This document shows positions 47,370 through 58,905 of a stretch of 64,000 nt of DNA, in pieces (position 1 is the first letter of the stretch; each line of letters starts with the position of its first letter). Made by a program: the position numbers and the translations under genes. The stretch is taken from positions 56,912,063-56,976,062 of the forward strand of contig OY776120.1 in NCBI GenBank assembly GCA_963675135.1, read 5' to 3'. The stretch is from Galeopsis tetrahit. Taxonomy: Eukaryota > Streptophyta > Magnoliopsida > Lamiales > Lamiaceae. Below the pieces are notes generated by a model. That model was not told the origin of the DNA. It did no database searches and saw only the letters and a program-made list of their open reading frames with translations.

Positions 47370-50282
47370 TTAACCAACACGTTGATAGTGAAATTAAGAT
47401 TCGATAAATACGAAAATTTTGCCAAAAAAAACATTATGTTGTCTTTAATTATCAAAACATCACACTCGTTAGTGAGACTTTATGCTCACTCTAATGTGAA
47501 AACACACTTTCTTCGATTCTCTCATTCTCCACTTTTCAAAAGTGTCAAGAGTTGCAAAGAGTTAACTATTACCAATACATCTGTGTTCTAAAGTTGTTGT
47601 ATTGTCCAACACGTTGATAGTGAAATTAAGATTCGATAAATACGGAGATTTAGGCAAGAAAACATTATGTTATCTTTAATTATCAAGAAATCACACTCGT
47701 TAGTAAGAGTTTATGCACACTCTAATGTAAAAATGCACTTTCTTCGATTCTCTCATTCTCTAATTTTCAAAAGTCTCCAGAGTTGCAAAGAGTTAACAAT
47801 TACCAATACATCTTTGTTCTAAAGTTGTTGTTTTATCCAACACGCTGCTAGTGAAATTAAGATTCGTTAAATACGAAGATTTAGGAAAGAAATCACACTC
47901 GTTAGTGAGAGTTTATGTTCACTCTAATGTGAAAATGCACTTTCTCTGTTTCTCTCATTCTCTACTTTTCAAAAATCTCCAGAGTTGCAAAGAGTTAACC
48001 ATTACCAATACATATTTGTTCTAGAGTTGTTGTTTTGTCCAACACGTTGATAGTGAAATTAAGATTCGATAAATACGAAGATTTAGGCAAGAAAACATTA
48101 TGTTGTCTTTCATTTTCACAAAATCACACTGGTTAGTGAGAGTTTATGCTCACACTAATGTGAAAATGCACTTTCTTCGTTTCTCTCATTCTCTACTTTT
48201 CAAAAGTGTCAAGAGTTGCAAAGAGTTAACCATTACCAATACATCTTTGTTCTAAAGTTATTGTTTTGTCCAACAGGTTGATAGTGAAATTAAGATTCGA
48301 TAAATACGAAGATTTAGCTAAGAAAACATTATGTTGTCTTTAATTATCATAAAATCACACTCGTTAGTGAGAGTTTATGCTCATACTAATGTGAAAACGC
48401 ACTTTCTTGGTTTCTCTCATTCTCTACTTTTCAAAAGTGTCAAGAGTTGCAAAGAGTTAACCATTACCAATACATCGTTGTTCTAAAGTTGTTGTTTTGT
48501 CCAACAGGTTGATAGTGAAATTAAGTTTCAATAAATACGAAAATTTTGCCAAAAAAAACATTATGTTGTCTTTAATTATCAAAACATCACACTCGTCATT
48601 GAGACTTTATGCTCACTCTAATGTGAAAAAGCACTTTCTTCGATTCTCTCCTTCTCCACTTTTTAAAAGTGTCAAGAGTTGCAAAGAGTTAACCATTACC
48701 AATACATCTTTGTTCTAAAGTTGTTGTTTTGTCCAACACGTTGATAGTGAAATTAAGATTCGATAAATACGAAGATTTAGCAAAGAAAACATTATGTTGT
48801 CTTTAATTAAAAAAAAATCACACTCGTTAGTGACAGTTTATGCTCACTCCAATGTGAAAACGCACTTTCTTCGATTCTCTCATTCTCTACTTTTCAAAAG
48901 ACTCAAGAGTTGCAATGAGTTAACCATTACCAATACATCTATGTTCTAAAGTTGTTGTTTTATCCAACACGCTGATAGTGAAATTAAGATTCGATAAATA
49001 CGAAGATTTAGGAAAGAAATCACACTCGTTAGTGAGAGTTTATGCTCACTCTAATGTGAAAATGCACTTTCTCTGTTTCACTAATTCTCTACTTTTCAAA
49101 AGTCTCCAGAGTTGCAAAGAGTTAAACATTACCAATATATATTTGTTCTAGAGTTGTTGTTTTGTCCAACACATTATGATTCTATAAACACGAAGATTTA
49201 GCCAAGAAAACACTATATTGTCTTTAATTATCATAAAATCACACTCGTTAGTGAGAGTTTATGCTCACCCTAATGTGAAAACGCACTTTCTTCGTTTCTC
49301 TCATTCTCTACTTTTCAAAAGTGTCAAGAGTTGCAAAGAGTTAACCATTACCAATACATCGTTGTTCTAAAGTTGTTGTTTTGTCCAACAGGTTGATAGT
49401 GAAATTAAGATTCAATAAATGCGAAAATTTTGCCAAAAAAAAATTATGTTGTCTTTAATTATCAAAACTTCACACTCGTTAGTGAGACTTTATGCTCACT
49501 CTAATGTGAAAACGCACTCTCTTCGATTCTCTCCTTCTCCACTTTTCAAAAGTGTCAAGAGTTGCAAAGAGTTAACCATTACCAATACATCTTTGTTCTA
49601 AAGTTGTTGTTTTGTCCAACACGTTGATAGTGAAATTAAGATTCGATAAATACGAAAATTTTGCGAAAAAAAACATTATGTTGTCTTTAATTATCAAAAC
49701 ATCACACTCGTTAGTGAGACTTTATGCTCACTCTAATGTGAAAACGCACTTTCTTCGATTCTCTCATTCTCCACTTTTCAAAAGTGTCAAGAGTTGCAAA
49801 GAGTTAACCATTACCAATACATCTTTGTTCTAAAGTTGTTGTATTGTCCAACACGTTGATAGTGAAATTAAGATTCGATAAATACGGAGATTTAGGCAAG
49901 AAAACATTATGTTATCTTTAATTATCAAAAAATCACACTAGTTAGTAAGAGTTTATGCATACTCTAATGTAAAAATGCACTTTCTTCGATTCTCTCATTC
50001 TCTAATTTTCAAAAGTCTCCAGAGTTGCAAAGAGTTAACAATTACCAATACATCTTTGTTCTAAAGTTGTTGTTTTATCCAACACGCTGATTGTGAAATT
50101 GAAATTAAGATTCGAAAAATATGAAGATTTAGGAAAGAAATCACACTCGTTAGTGAGAGTTTATGCTCACTCTAATGTGAAAATGCACTTTCTATGTTTC
50201 TCTCATTCTCTACTTTTCAAAAGTCTCCAGAGTTGCAAAGAGTTAACCATTACCAATACATATTTGTTCTAGAGTTGTTATT
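47370..50282 (+). repeat. HOR copy 4 (13 monomers, 2,913 bp)
   Basis: Same order, with the short E monomer near 49177, so it equals copy 1 in length. Sub-blocks are 1,127, 1,115 and 671 bp. At the start TTGTCC is changed to TTAACC. Confidence 0.9.
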
Positions 50283-53207
50283 TTGTCCAACACGTTGATA
50301 GTGAAATTAAGATTCGATAAATACGAAAATTTTGCCAAAAAAAACATTATGTTGTCTTTAATTATCAAAACATCACACTCGTTAGTGAGACTTTATGCTC
50401 ACTCTAATGTGAAAACACACTTTCTTCGATTCTCTCATTCTCCACTTTTCAAAAGTGTCAAGAGTTGCAAAGAGTTAACTATTACCAATACATTTGTGTT
50501 CTAAAGTTGTTGTATTGTCCAACACGTTGATAGTGAAATTAAGATTCGATAAATACGGAGATTTAGGCAAGAAAACATTATGTTATCTTTAATTATCAAG
50601 AAATCACACTCGTTAGTAAGAGTTTATGCACACTCTAATGTAAAAACGCACTTTCTTCGATTCTCTCATTCTCTAATTTTCAAAAGTCTCCAGAGTTGCA
50701 AAGAGTTAACAATTACCAATACATCTTTGTTCTAAAGTTGTTGTTTTATCCAACACGCTGCTAGTGAAATTAAGATTCGTTAAATACGAAGATTTAGGAA
50801 AGAAATCACACTCGTTAGTGAGAGTTTATGCTCACTCTAATGTGAAAATGCACTTTCTCTGTTTCTCTCATTCTCTACTTTTCAAAAATCTCCAGAGTTG
50901 CAAAGAGTTAACCATTACCAATACATATTTGTTCTAGAGTTGTTGTTTTGTCCAACACGTTGATAGTGAAATTAAGATTCGATAAATACGAAGATTTAGG
51001 CAAGAAAACATTATGTTGTCTTTCATTTTCACAAAATCACACTGGTTAGTGAGAGTTTATGCTCACACTAATGTGAAAATGCACTTTCTTCGTTTCTCTC
51101 ATTCTCTACTTTTCAAAAGTGTCAAGAGTTGCAAAGAGTTAACCATTACCAATACATCTTTGTTCTAAAGTTGTTGTTTTGTCCAACAGGTTGATAGTGA
51201 AATTAAGATTCGATAAATACGAAGATTTAGCTAAGAAAACATTATGTTGTCTTTAATTATCATAAAATCACACTCGTTAGTGAGAGTTTATGCTCACACT
51301 AATGTGAAAAGGCACTTTCTTGGTTTCTCTCATTCTCTACTTTTCAAAAGTGTCAAGAGTTGCAAAGAGTTAACCATTACCAATACATCGTTGTTCTAAA
51401 GTTGTTGTTTTGTCCAACAGGTTGATAGTGAAATTAAGTTTCAATAAATACGAAAATTTTGCCAAAAAAAACATTATGTTGTCTTTAATTATCAAAACAT
51501 CACACTCGTCATTGAGACTTTATGCTCACTCTAATGTGAAAAAGCACTTTCTTCTATTCTCTCCTTCTCCACTTTTCAAAAGTGTCAAGAGTTGCAAAGA
51601 GTTAACCATTACCAATACATCTTTGTTCTAAAGTTGTTGTTTTGTCCAACACGTTGATAGTGAAATTAAGATTCGATAAATACGAAGATTTAGCAAAGAA
51701 AACATTATGTTGTCTTTAATTAAAAAAAAATCACACTCGTTAGTGACAGTTTATGCTCACTCCAATGTGAAAACGCACTTTCTTCGATTCTCTCATTCTC
51801 TACTTTTCAAAAGACTCAAGAGTTGCAATGAGTTAACCATTACCAATACATCTATGTTCTAAAGTTGTTGTTTTATCCAACACGCTGATAGTGAAATTAA
51901 GATTCGATAAATACGAAGATTTAGGAAAGAAATCACACTCGTTAGTGAGAGTTTATGCTCACTCTAATGTGAAAATGCACTTTCTCTGTTTCACTAATTC
52001 TCTACTTTTCAAAAGTCTCCAGAGTTGCAAAGAGTTAAACATTACCAATATATATTTGTTCTAGAGTTGTTGTTTTGTCCAACACGTTGATAGTGATATT
52101 ATGATTCTATAAACACGAAGATTTAGCCAAGAAAACACTATATTGTCTTTAATTATCATAAAATCACACTCGTTAGTGAGAGTTTATGCTCACCCTAATG
52201 TGAAAACGCACTTTCTTCGTTTCTCTCATTCTCTACTTTTCAAAAGTGTCAAGAGTTGCAAAGAGTTAACCATTACCAATACATCGTTGTTCTAAAGTTG
52301 TTGTTTTGTCCAACAGGTTGACAGTGAAATTAAGATTCAATAAATACGAAAATTTTGCCAAAAAAAAATTATGTTGTCTTTAATTATCAAAACATCACAC
52401 TCGTTAGTGAGACTTTATGCTCACTCTAATGTGAAAACGCACTTTCTTCGATTCTCTCCTTCTCCACTTTTCAAAAGTGTCAAGAGTTACAAAGAGTTAA
52501 CCATTACCAATACATCTTTGTTCTAAAGTTGTTGTTTTGTCCAACACGTTGATAGTGAAATTAAGATTCGATAAATACGAAAATTTTGCGAAAAAAAACA
52601 TTATGTTGTCTTTAATTATCAAAACATCACACTCGTTAGTGAGACTTTATGCTCACTCTAATGTGAAAACGCACTTTCTTCGATTCTCTCATTCTCCACT
52701 TTTCAAAAGTGTCAAGAGTTGCAAAGAGTTAACCATTACCAATACATCTTTGTTCTAAAGTTGTTGTATTGTCCAACACGTTGATAGTGAAATTAAGATT
52801 CGATAAATACGGAGATTTAGGCAAGAAAACATTATGTTATCTTTAATTATCAAAAAATCACACTAGTTAGTAAGAGTTTATGCATACTCTAATGTAAAAA
52901 TGCACTTTCTTCGATTCTCTCATTCTCTAATTTTCAAAAGTCTCCAGAGTTGCAAAGAGTTAACAATTACCAATACATCTTTGTTCTAAAGTTGTTGTTT
53001 TATCCAACACGCTGATTGTGAAATTGAAATTAAGATTCGATAAATATGAAGATTTAGGAAAGAAATCACACTCGTTAGTGAGAGTTTATGCTCACTCTAA
53101 TGTGAAAATGCACTTTCTATGTTTCTCTCATTCTCTACTTTTCAAAAGTCTCCAGAGTTGCAAAGAGTTAACCATTACCAATACATATTTGTTCTAGAGT
53201 TGTTGTT
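50283..53207 (+). repeat. HOR copy 5 (13 monomers, 2,925 bp)
   Basis: Same order, with the long E monomer near 52085. Sub-blocks are 1,127, 1,127 and 671 bp. After 53208 the next five monomers keep the order B-C-D-A-A2 but with different variants (CACTCG instead of CACTGG in A), so the homogenised domain ends about here. Confidence 0.9.
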
Positions 53208-55799
53208 TTGTCCAACACGTTGATAGTGAAATTAAGATTCGATAAATACGAAAATTTTGCCAAAAAAAACATTATGTTGTCTTTAATTATCAAAACATCA
53301 CACTCGTTAGTGAGACTTTATGCTCACTCTAATGTGAAAACACACTTTCTTCGATTCTCTCATTCTCCACTTTTCAAAAGTGTCAAGAGTTGCAAATAGT
53401 TAACTATTACCAATACATCTTTGTTCTAAAGTTGTTGTATTGTCCAACACGTAGATAGTGAAATTAAGATTCGATAAATACGGAGATTTAGGCAAGAAAA
53501 CATTATGTTATCTTTAATTATCAAAAAATCACACTCGTTAGTAAGAGTTTATGCACACTCTAATGTAAAAACGCACTTTCTTTGATTCTCTCATTCTCTA
53601 ATTTTCAAAAGTCTCCAGAGTTGCCAAGAGTTAACAATTACCAATACATCTTTGTTCTAAAGTTGTTGTTTTATCCAACACGCTGATAGTGAAATTAAGA
53701 TTCGTTAAATACGAAGATTTAAGAAAGAAATCACACTCGTTAGTGAGAGTTTATGCTCACTCTAATGTGAAAATGCACTTTCTCTGTTTCTCTCATTCTC
53801 TACTTTTCAAAAGTCACTAGAGTTGCAAAGAGTTAACCATTACCAATACATATTTGTTCTAGAGTTTTTGTTTTGTCCAACACGTTGATAGTGAAATTAA
53901 GATTCGATAAATACGAAGATTTAGGCAAGAAAACATTATGTTGTCTTTCATTATCACAAAATCACACTCGTTAGTGAGAGTTTATGCTCACACTAATGTG
54001 AAAACGCACTTTCTTCGTTTCTCTCATTCTCTACTTTTCAAAAGTGTCAAGAGTTGAAAAGAGTTAACCATTACCAATACATCTTTGTTCTAAAGTTGTT
54101 GTTTTGTCCAACAGGTTGATAGTGAAATTAAGATTCGATAAATACGAAGATTTAGCTAAGAAAACATTATGTTGTTTTTAATTATCATAAAATCACACTC
54201 GTTAGTGAGAGTTTATGCTCACACTAATGTGAAAACGCACTTTCTTCGTTTCTCTCATTCTCTACTTTTGAAAAGTGTCAAGAGTTGCAAAGAGTTAACC
54301 ATTACCAATACATCGTTGTTCTAAAGTTGTTGTTTTGTCCAACAGGTTGATAGTGAAATTAAGATTCAATAAATACGAAATTTTTGCCAAAAAAAACATT
54401 ATGTTGTCTTTAATTATCAAAACATCACACTCGTTAGTGAGACTTTATGCTCACTCTAATGTGAAAACGCACTTTCTTCGATTCTCTCATTCTCCACTTT
54501 TCAAAAGTGTCAAGAGTTGCAAAGAGTTAACCATTACCAATACATATTTGTTCTAGAGTTGTTGTTTTGTCCAACACGTTGATAGTGAAATTAAGTTTCG
54601 ATAAATACGGAGATTTAGGCAAGAAAATATTATGTTATCTTTAATTATCAAAAAATCACACTCGTTAGTAAGAGTTTATGCATACTCTAATGTAAAAACG
54701 CTCTTTCTTCGATTCTCTCATTCTCTAATTTTCAAAAGTCTCCAGAGTTGCAAAGAGTTAACAATTACCAATACATCTTTGTTCTAAAGTTGTTGTTTTA
54801 TCCAACGCGCTGATAGTGAAATTAAGATTCGATAAATACGAAGATTTAGGAAAGAAATCACACTCGTTAGTGAGAGTTTATGCTCACTCTAATGTGAAAA
54901 TGCACTTTCTATGTTTCTCTCATTCTCTACTTTTCAAAAGTCTCTAGAGTGTCAAAGAGGTAACCATTACCAATACATATTTGTTCTAGAGTTGTTGTTT
55001 TGTCCAACACGTTGATAGTGAAATTAAGATTCGATAAATACGAAAATTTTGCCAAAAAAAAACATTATGTTGTCTTTATTTATCAAAACATCACACTCGT
55101 TAGTGAGACTTTATGCTCACTCTAATGTTAAAACACACTTTCTTCGATTCTCTCATTCTCCACTTTTCAAAAGTGTCAAGAGTTGCAAAGAGTTAACTAT
55201 TACCAATACATCTTTGTTCTAAAGTTGTTGTATTGTCCAACACGTTGATAGTGAAATTAAGATTCGATAAATACGGAGATTTAGGCAAGAAAACATTATG
55301 TTATCTTTAATTATCAAAAAATCACACTCGTTAGTAAGAGTTTATGCACACTCTAATGTAAAAACGCACTTTCTTCGATTCTCTCATTCTCTAATTTTCA
55401 AAAGTCTCCAGAGTTGCAAAGAGTTAACAATTACCAATACATCTTTGTTCTAAAGTTGTTGTTTTATCCAACACGCTGATAGTGAAATTAAGATTCGTTA
55501 AATACGAAGATTTAGGAAAGAAATCACACTCGTTAGTGAGAGTTTATGCTCACTCTAATGTGAAAATGCACTTTCTCTGTTTCTCTCATTCTCTACTTTT
55601 CAAAAGTCTCTAGAGTTGCAAAGAGTTAACCATTACCAATACAATTTTGTTCTAGAGTTTTTGTTTTGTCCAACACGTTGATAGTGAAATTAAGATTCGA
55701 TAAATACGAAGATTTAGGCAAGAAAACATTATGTTGTCTTTCGTTATCATAAAATCACACTCGTTAGTGAGAGTTTATGCTCACACTAATGTGAAAACG
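53208..55799 (+). repeat. Satellite, diverged monomers right of the HOR domain
   Basis: Monomers B-C-D-A-A2-B at 53208-54566 are followed by C, D, B, C, D and A types in looser order. They share the unit order but not the private variants of copies 1-5. The stretch ends abruptly at GTGAAAACG where the reversed LTR fragment begins. Confidence 0.82.
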
Positions 55800-56819
55800 T
55801 GTTGGTCCTGAAAAGGAGTATATAACAAGTGTATGGGGGGGGGGGGGGAATACACTTGTATGCAAATCTTTTCAAGTAAAGATCAAACCAGAGCTCAGCA
55901 AGGTTGTCTTGGACAACTCTGCTGAAGATGATTAACTCTTCTGAGATAATCAAACCACTAAGTACTATTGAGTACTTAGTTGAATAACTATCTAGGGGAG
56001 TTATAAGTGCGGAATAGTGGTTGGCCCTTTATGTTTAGACTCCTTTGGTTTCTGAAATCACTTGGTTAAAACAATACAGTCCAGTTTTCAGGGAACTTGT
56101 CCAAAACAGTTTTTGCACAATCTTTGAGTATGTTTCCTTGAAATATCAGTTTTGTGTGCAGTGTTGAATGAATGTAAGTACTTGTAATGCAAATCAACAC
56201 TGGAGGTTTATAGTGGTTCAGAGACTCAAGCTCCTACATCCACTTTCCCTGATTTAACAGGATAATTCCTTCACTCTTGGAATTAACTTGTTTTATAGTG
56301 CCAAGGTGCACTTGATCAATAACACCACTCCTTGGTGAATTGATCCCTAGGATGTCTAGAGTCCTAGTACCCTCTTCTCAACTCAGAACTGAACTGTTCT
56401 TCTCTCAACAGTCAGCTCCTACCACTTCTACTACTACAACCTTCTCACTTTCTCACTTGAAAGGGGTAAGGATTGAAGTAAGGTTCCAACTAATGAGATA
56501 TCCTTTACAATGAAGATCAACGTATAAGGATAGGATATCTCTCTAAGCTTGTGTATGGATATACAATTGGGTTCAGCTTAGAAGAAGTGTTTGAAGACTA
56601 AGATAGTCTTTGACAGCTTTGAAAGCACTTTGACTTGTAGGATAGTTGGATATTCTTGTCAAGGTTTAGGTGCTTCAATGGTCTTCACACTCCTTATATT
56701 TATAGACAAAATGGAGATTTGCCCGTTGGAGAGGCAGCCCCAAATTGCTATAAATGTCTTCCTTGAGTTCTTCAAACTGGAAGACAGATTCTTGATAGTG
56801 ACATGTCCTCATTTGGGTA
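55800..56819 (-). mobile_element. SIRE/Maximus-type LTR fragment, reversed, inside the satellite
   Basis: The reverse strand ends in GGACCAACA (a TG...CA-type LTR end at 55800). It matches the LTRs at 17669-19209 and 19210-20466 through GTGGATGTAGGAGCTTGAG, CACTATAAAACAAG and the TATA region (TATAAATA reverse at 56704-56697). The U3 beginning is missing at the right, where satellite resumes with TAGAGTTGTTATTTTGTCC. About 105 bp of a monomer is missing between the two satellite edges and no target duplication is seen. It is therefore a rearranged piece rather than a clean insertion. Confidence 0.85.
55825..55859. repeat. G14 tract inside a 10 bp inverted repeat
   Basis: ACAAGTGTAT, then 14 G (55835-55848), then A and ATACACTTGT. 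The arms are perfect reverse complements. In LTR orientation it is a C tract near the end of the LTR. The tract length may be inexact, since homopolymers of this length are error-prone. Confidence 0.85.
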
Positions 56820-57305
56820 ATAGAGTTGTTATTTTGTCCAACAGGTTGATAGTGAAATTAAGATTCGATAAATACGAAAATTTTGCCAAAAAAACATTAT
56901 GTTGTCTTCAATTATCAAAACATCACACTAATTAGCGAAACTTTATGCTCACTCTAATGTGAAACTGCACTTTCTTCGATTCTCTCATTCTCTACTTTTC
57001 AAAATTCTCAAGAGTTGCAAAGATTTGACCATTACCAATACATATTTGTTCTAAAGTTGTTGTTTTGTCCAACAGGTTGATAGTGAAATTAAGATTCGAT
57101 AAATACGAAAATTTTGCCAAAAAAACATTATGTTGTCTTTAATTATCAAAACATCACACTCATTAGTGAAACTTTATGCTCACTCTAATGTGAAACTTCA
57201 CTTTCTTCGATTCTCTCATTCTCTACTTTTCAAAATTCTCAAGAGTTGCAAAGATTTGACCATTACCAATACATATTTGCTCTAAAGTTGTTGTTTTGTC
57301 CAACA
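56820..57305 (+). repeat. Two diverged satellite monomers with private variants
   Basis: Two consecutive monomers share AAAATTCTCAAGAG, GCAAAGATTTGACC and TGTGAAACT(G/T)CAC, not seen elsewhere in the array. They form a local tandem pair directly right of the LTR fragment, which suggests an older, less homogenised edge. Confidence 0.8.
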
Positions 57306-57757
57306 GGTTGATAGTGAAATTAAGATTCGATAAACACGAAGATTTAGCCAAGAAAACATTATGTTGTCTTTAATTATCACAAAATCACACTCGTTAGTGA
57401 GAGTTTATGCTCATTCTAATGTGAAAACGCACTTTCTTCTATTCTCGCATTCTCTATTTTTCAAAAGTGTCAAGACTTGCAAAGAGTTAACCATTACCAA
57501 TACATCTTTGTTCTAAAGTTGTTGTTTTGTCCAACACGTTGATAGTGAAATTAAGATTCGATAAATACGAAGATTTAGGCAAGAAAACATTATGTTATCT
57601 TTAATTATCAAAAAATCACACTCGTTAGTGAGAGTATATGCTCACCCTAATGTGAAAACGCACTTTCTTCGTTTCTCTCATTCTCTACTTTTCAAAAGTG
57701 TCAAGAGTTGCAAAGAGTTAACCATTACCAATACATCGTTGTTCTAAAGTTGTTGTT

Positions 57758-58453
57758 TTGTCCAACAGGTTGATAGTGAAATTAAGATTCAATAAATACG
57801 AAAATTTTGCCAAAAAAAACATTATGTTGTCTTTAATTATCAAAACATCACACTCGTCAGTGAGACTTTATGCTCACTCTAATGTGAAAACGCACTTTCT
57901 TCGATTCTCTCCTTCTCCACTTTTCAAAAGTGTCAAGAGTTGCAAAGAGTTAACCATTACCAATACATCGTTGTTCTAAAGTTGTTGTTTTGTCCAACAG
58001 GTTGATAGTGAAATTAAGATTCAATAAATACGAAAATTTTGCCAAAAAAAACATTATGTTGTCTTTAATTATCAAAACATCACACTCGTCAGTGAGACTT
58101 TATGCTCACTCTAATGTGAAAACGCACTTTCTTCGATTCTCTCCTTCTCCACTTTTCAAAAGTGTCAAGAGTTGCAAAGAGTTAACCATTACCAATACAT
58201 CTTTGTTCTAAAGTTGTTGTTTTGTCCAACACGTTGATAGTGAAATTAAGATTCGATAAATACGAAAATTTAGCCAAAAAAAACATTATGTTGTCTTTAA
58301 TTATCAAAACATCACACTCGTCAGTGAGACTTTATGCTCACTCTAATGTGAAAACGCACTTTCTTCGATTCTCTCCTTCTCCACTTTTCAAAAGTGTCAA
58401 GAGTTGCAAAGAGTTAACCATTACCAATACATCTTTGTTCTAAAGTTGTTGTA
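57758..58453 (+). repeat. Three B-type 232 bp monomers in tandem
   Basis: Starts at 57758, 57990 and 58222, exactly 232 bp apart and nearly identical (CACTCGTCAGTGAG in all). B monomers usually alternate with other classes; a homogeneous trimer points to a recent local duplication. Confidence 0.88.
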
Positions 58454-58905
58454 TTGTCCGACACGTTGATAGTGAAATTAAGATTCGATAAATATGGAGA
58501 TTTAGGCAAGAAAACATTATGTTATCTTTAATTATCAAAAAATCACTCACGTTAGTAAGAGTTTATGCATACTCTAATGTAAAAATGCACTTTCTTCGAT
58601 TCTCTCATTCTCTAATTTTCAAAAGTCTCCAGAGTTGCAAAGAGTTAACAATTACCAATACATCTTTGTTCTAAAGTTGTTGTTTTATCCAACACGCTGA
58701 TAGTGAAATTAAGATTCGATAAATACGAAGATTTAGGAAAGAAATCACACTCGTTAGTGAGAGTTTATGCTCACTCTAATGTGAAAATGCACTTTCTATG
58801 TTTCTCTCATTCTCTACTTTTCAAAAGTCTCCAGAGTTGCAAAGAGTTAACCATTACCAATACATATTTGTTCTAGAGTTTTTGTTTTGTCCAACACGTT
58901 GATAG

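Larger units (their letters stand above)
30644..58905 (+). repeat. Satellite array of 231/232 bp monomers, uniform orientation (interrupted at 55800-56819)
   Basis: About 120 head-to-tail monomers run in one direction. Measured from the TTGTCC (or TTATCC) word, classes are 232 bp (B, with AAAATTTTGCCAAAA), 231 bp (A, C, E and B'), and 202 or 208 bp (D, which lacks 29 bp between GATTTAGGAAAGAAA and TCACACTCG). Every monomer holds ACTTTTCAAAAGT or a close variant, GCAAAGAGTTAACC and CACTCGTTAGTG. The array is AT-rich and holds no RNA gene. Apparent 73-codon frames in B monomers begin with TTG and are not genes. An array with multi-monomer periodicity is typical of plant centromeric, pericentromeric or subtelomeric satellites; which one cannot be told here. 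Confidence 0.95.

Noticed and set aside
56591..56935. 114-codon frame across the LTR-satellite boundary
   Set aside because: It is a chance fusion of antisense LTR and satellite sequence.
30996..58443. About 30 nearly identical 73-codon frames on the plus strand of the satellite, looking like a tandem gene family
   Set aside because: Each begins with TTG, not ATG, occurs only in the 232 bp B monomers, and has no domain, signal or codon pattern of a gene. The frame is conserved because the DNA is repeated.
30644..58905. A CRISPR-like or rDNA-spacer-like periodic repeat
   Set aside because: There are no unique spacers between short repeats and no rRNA sequence at either side; the period of 202-232 bp with whole-monomer similarity is satellite DNA.
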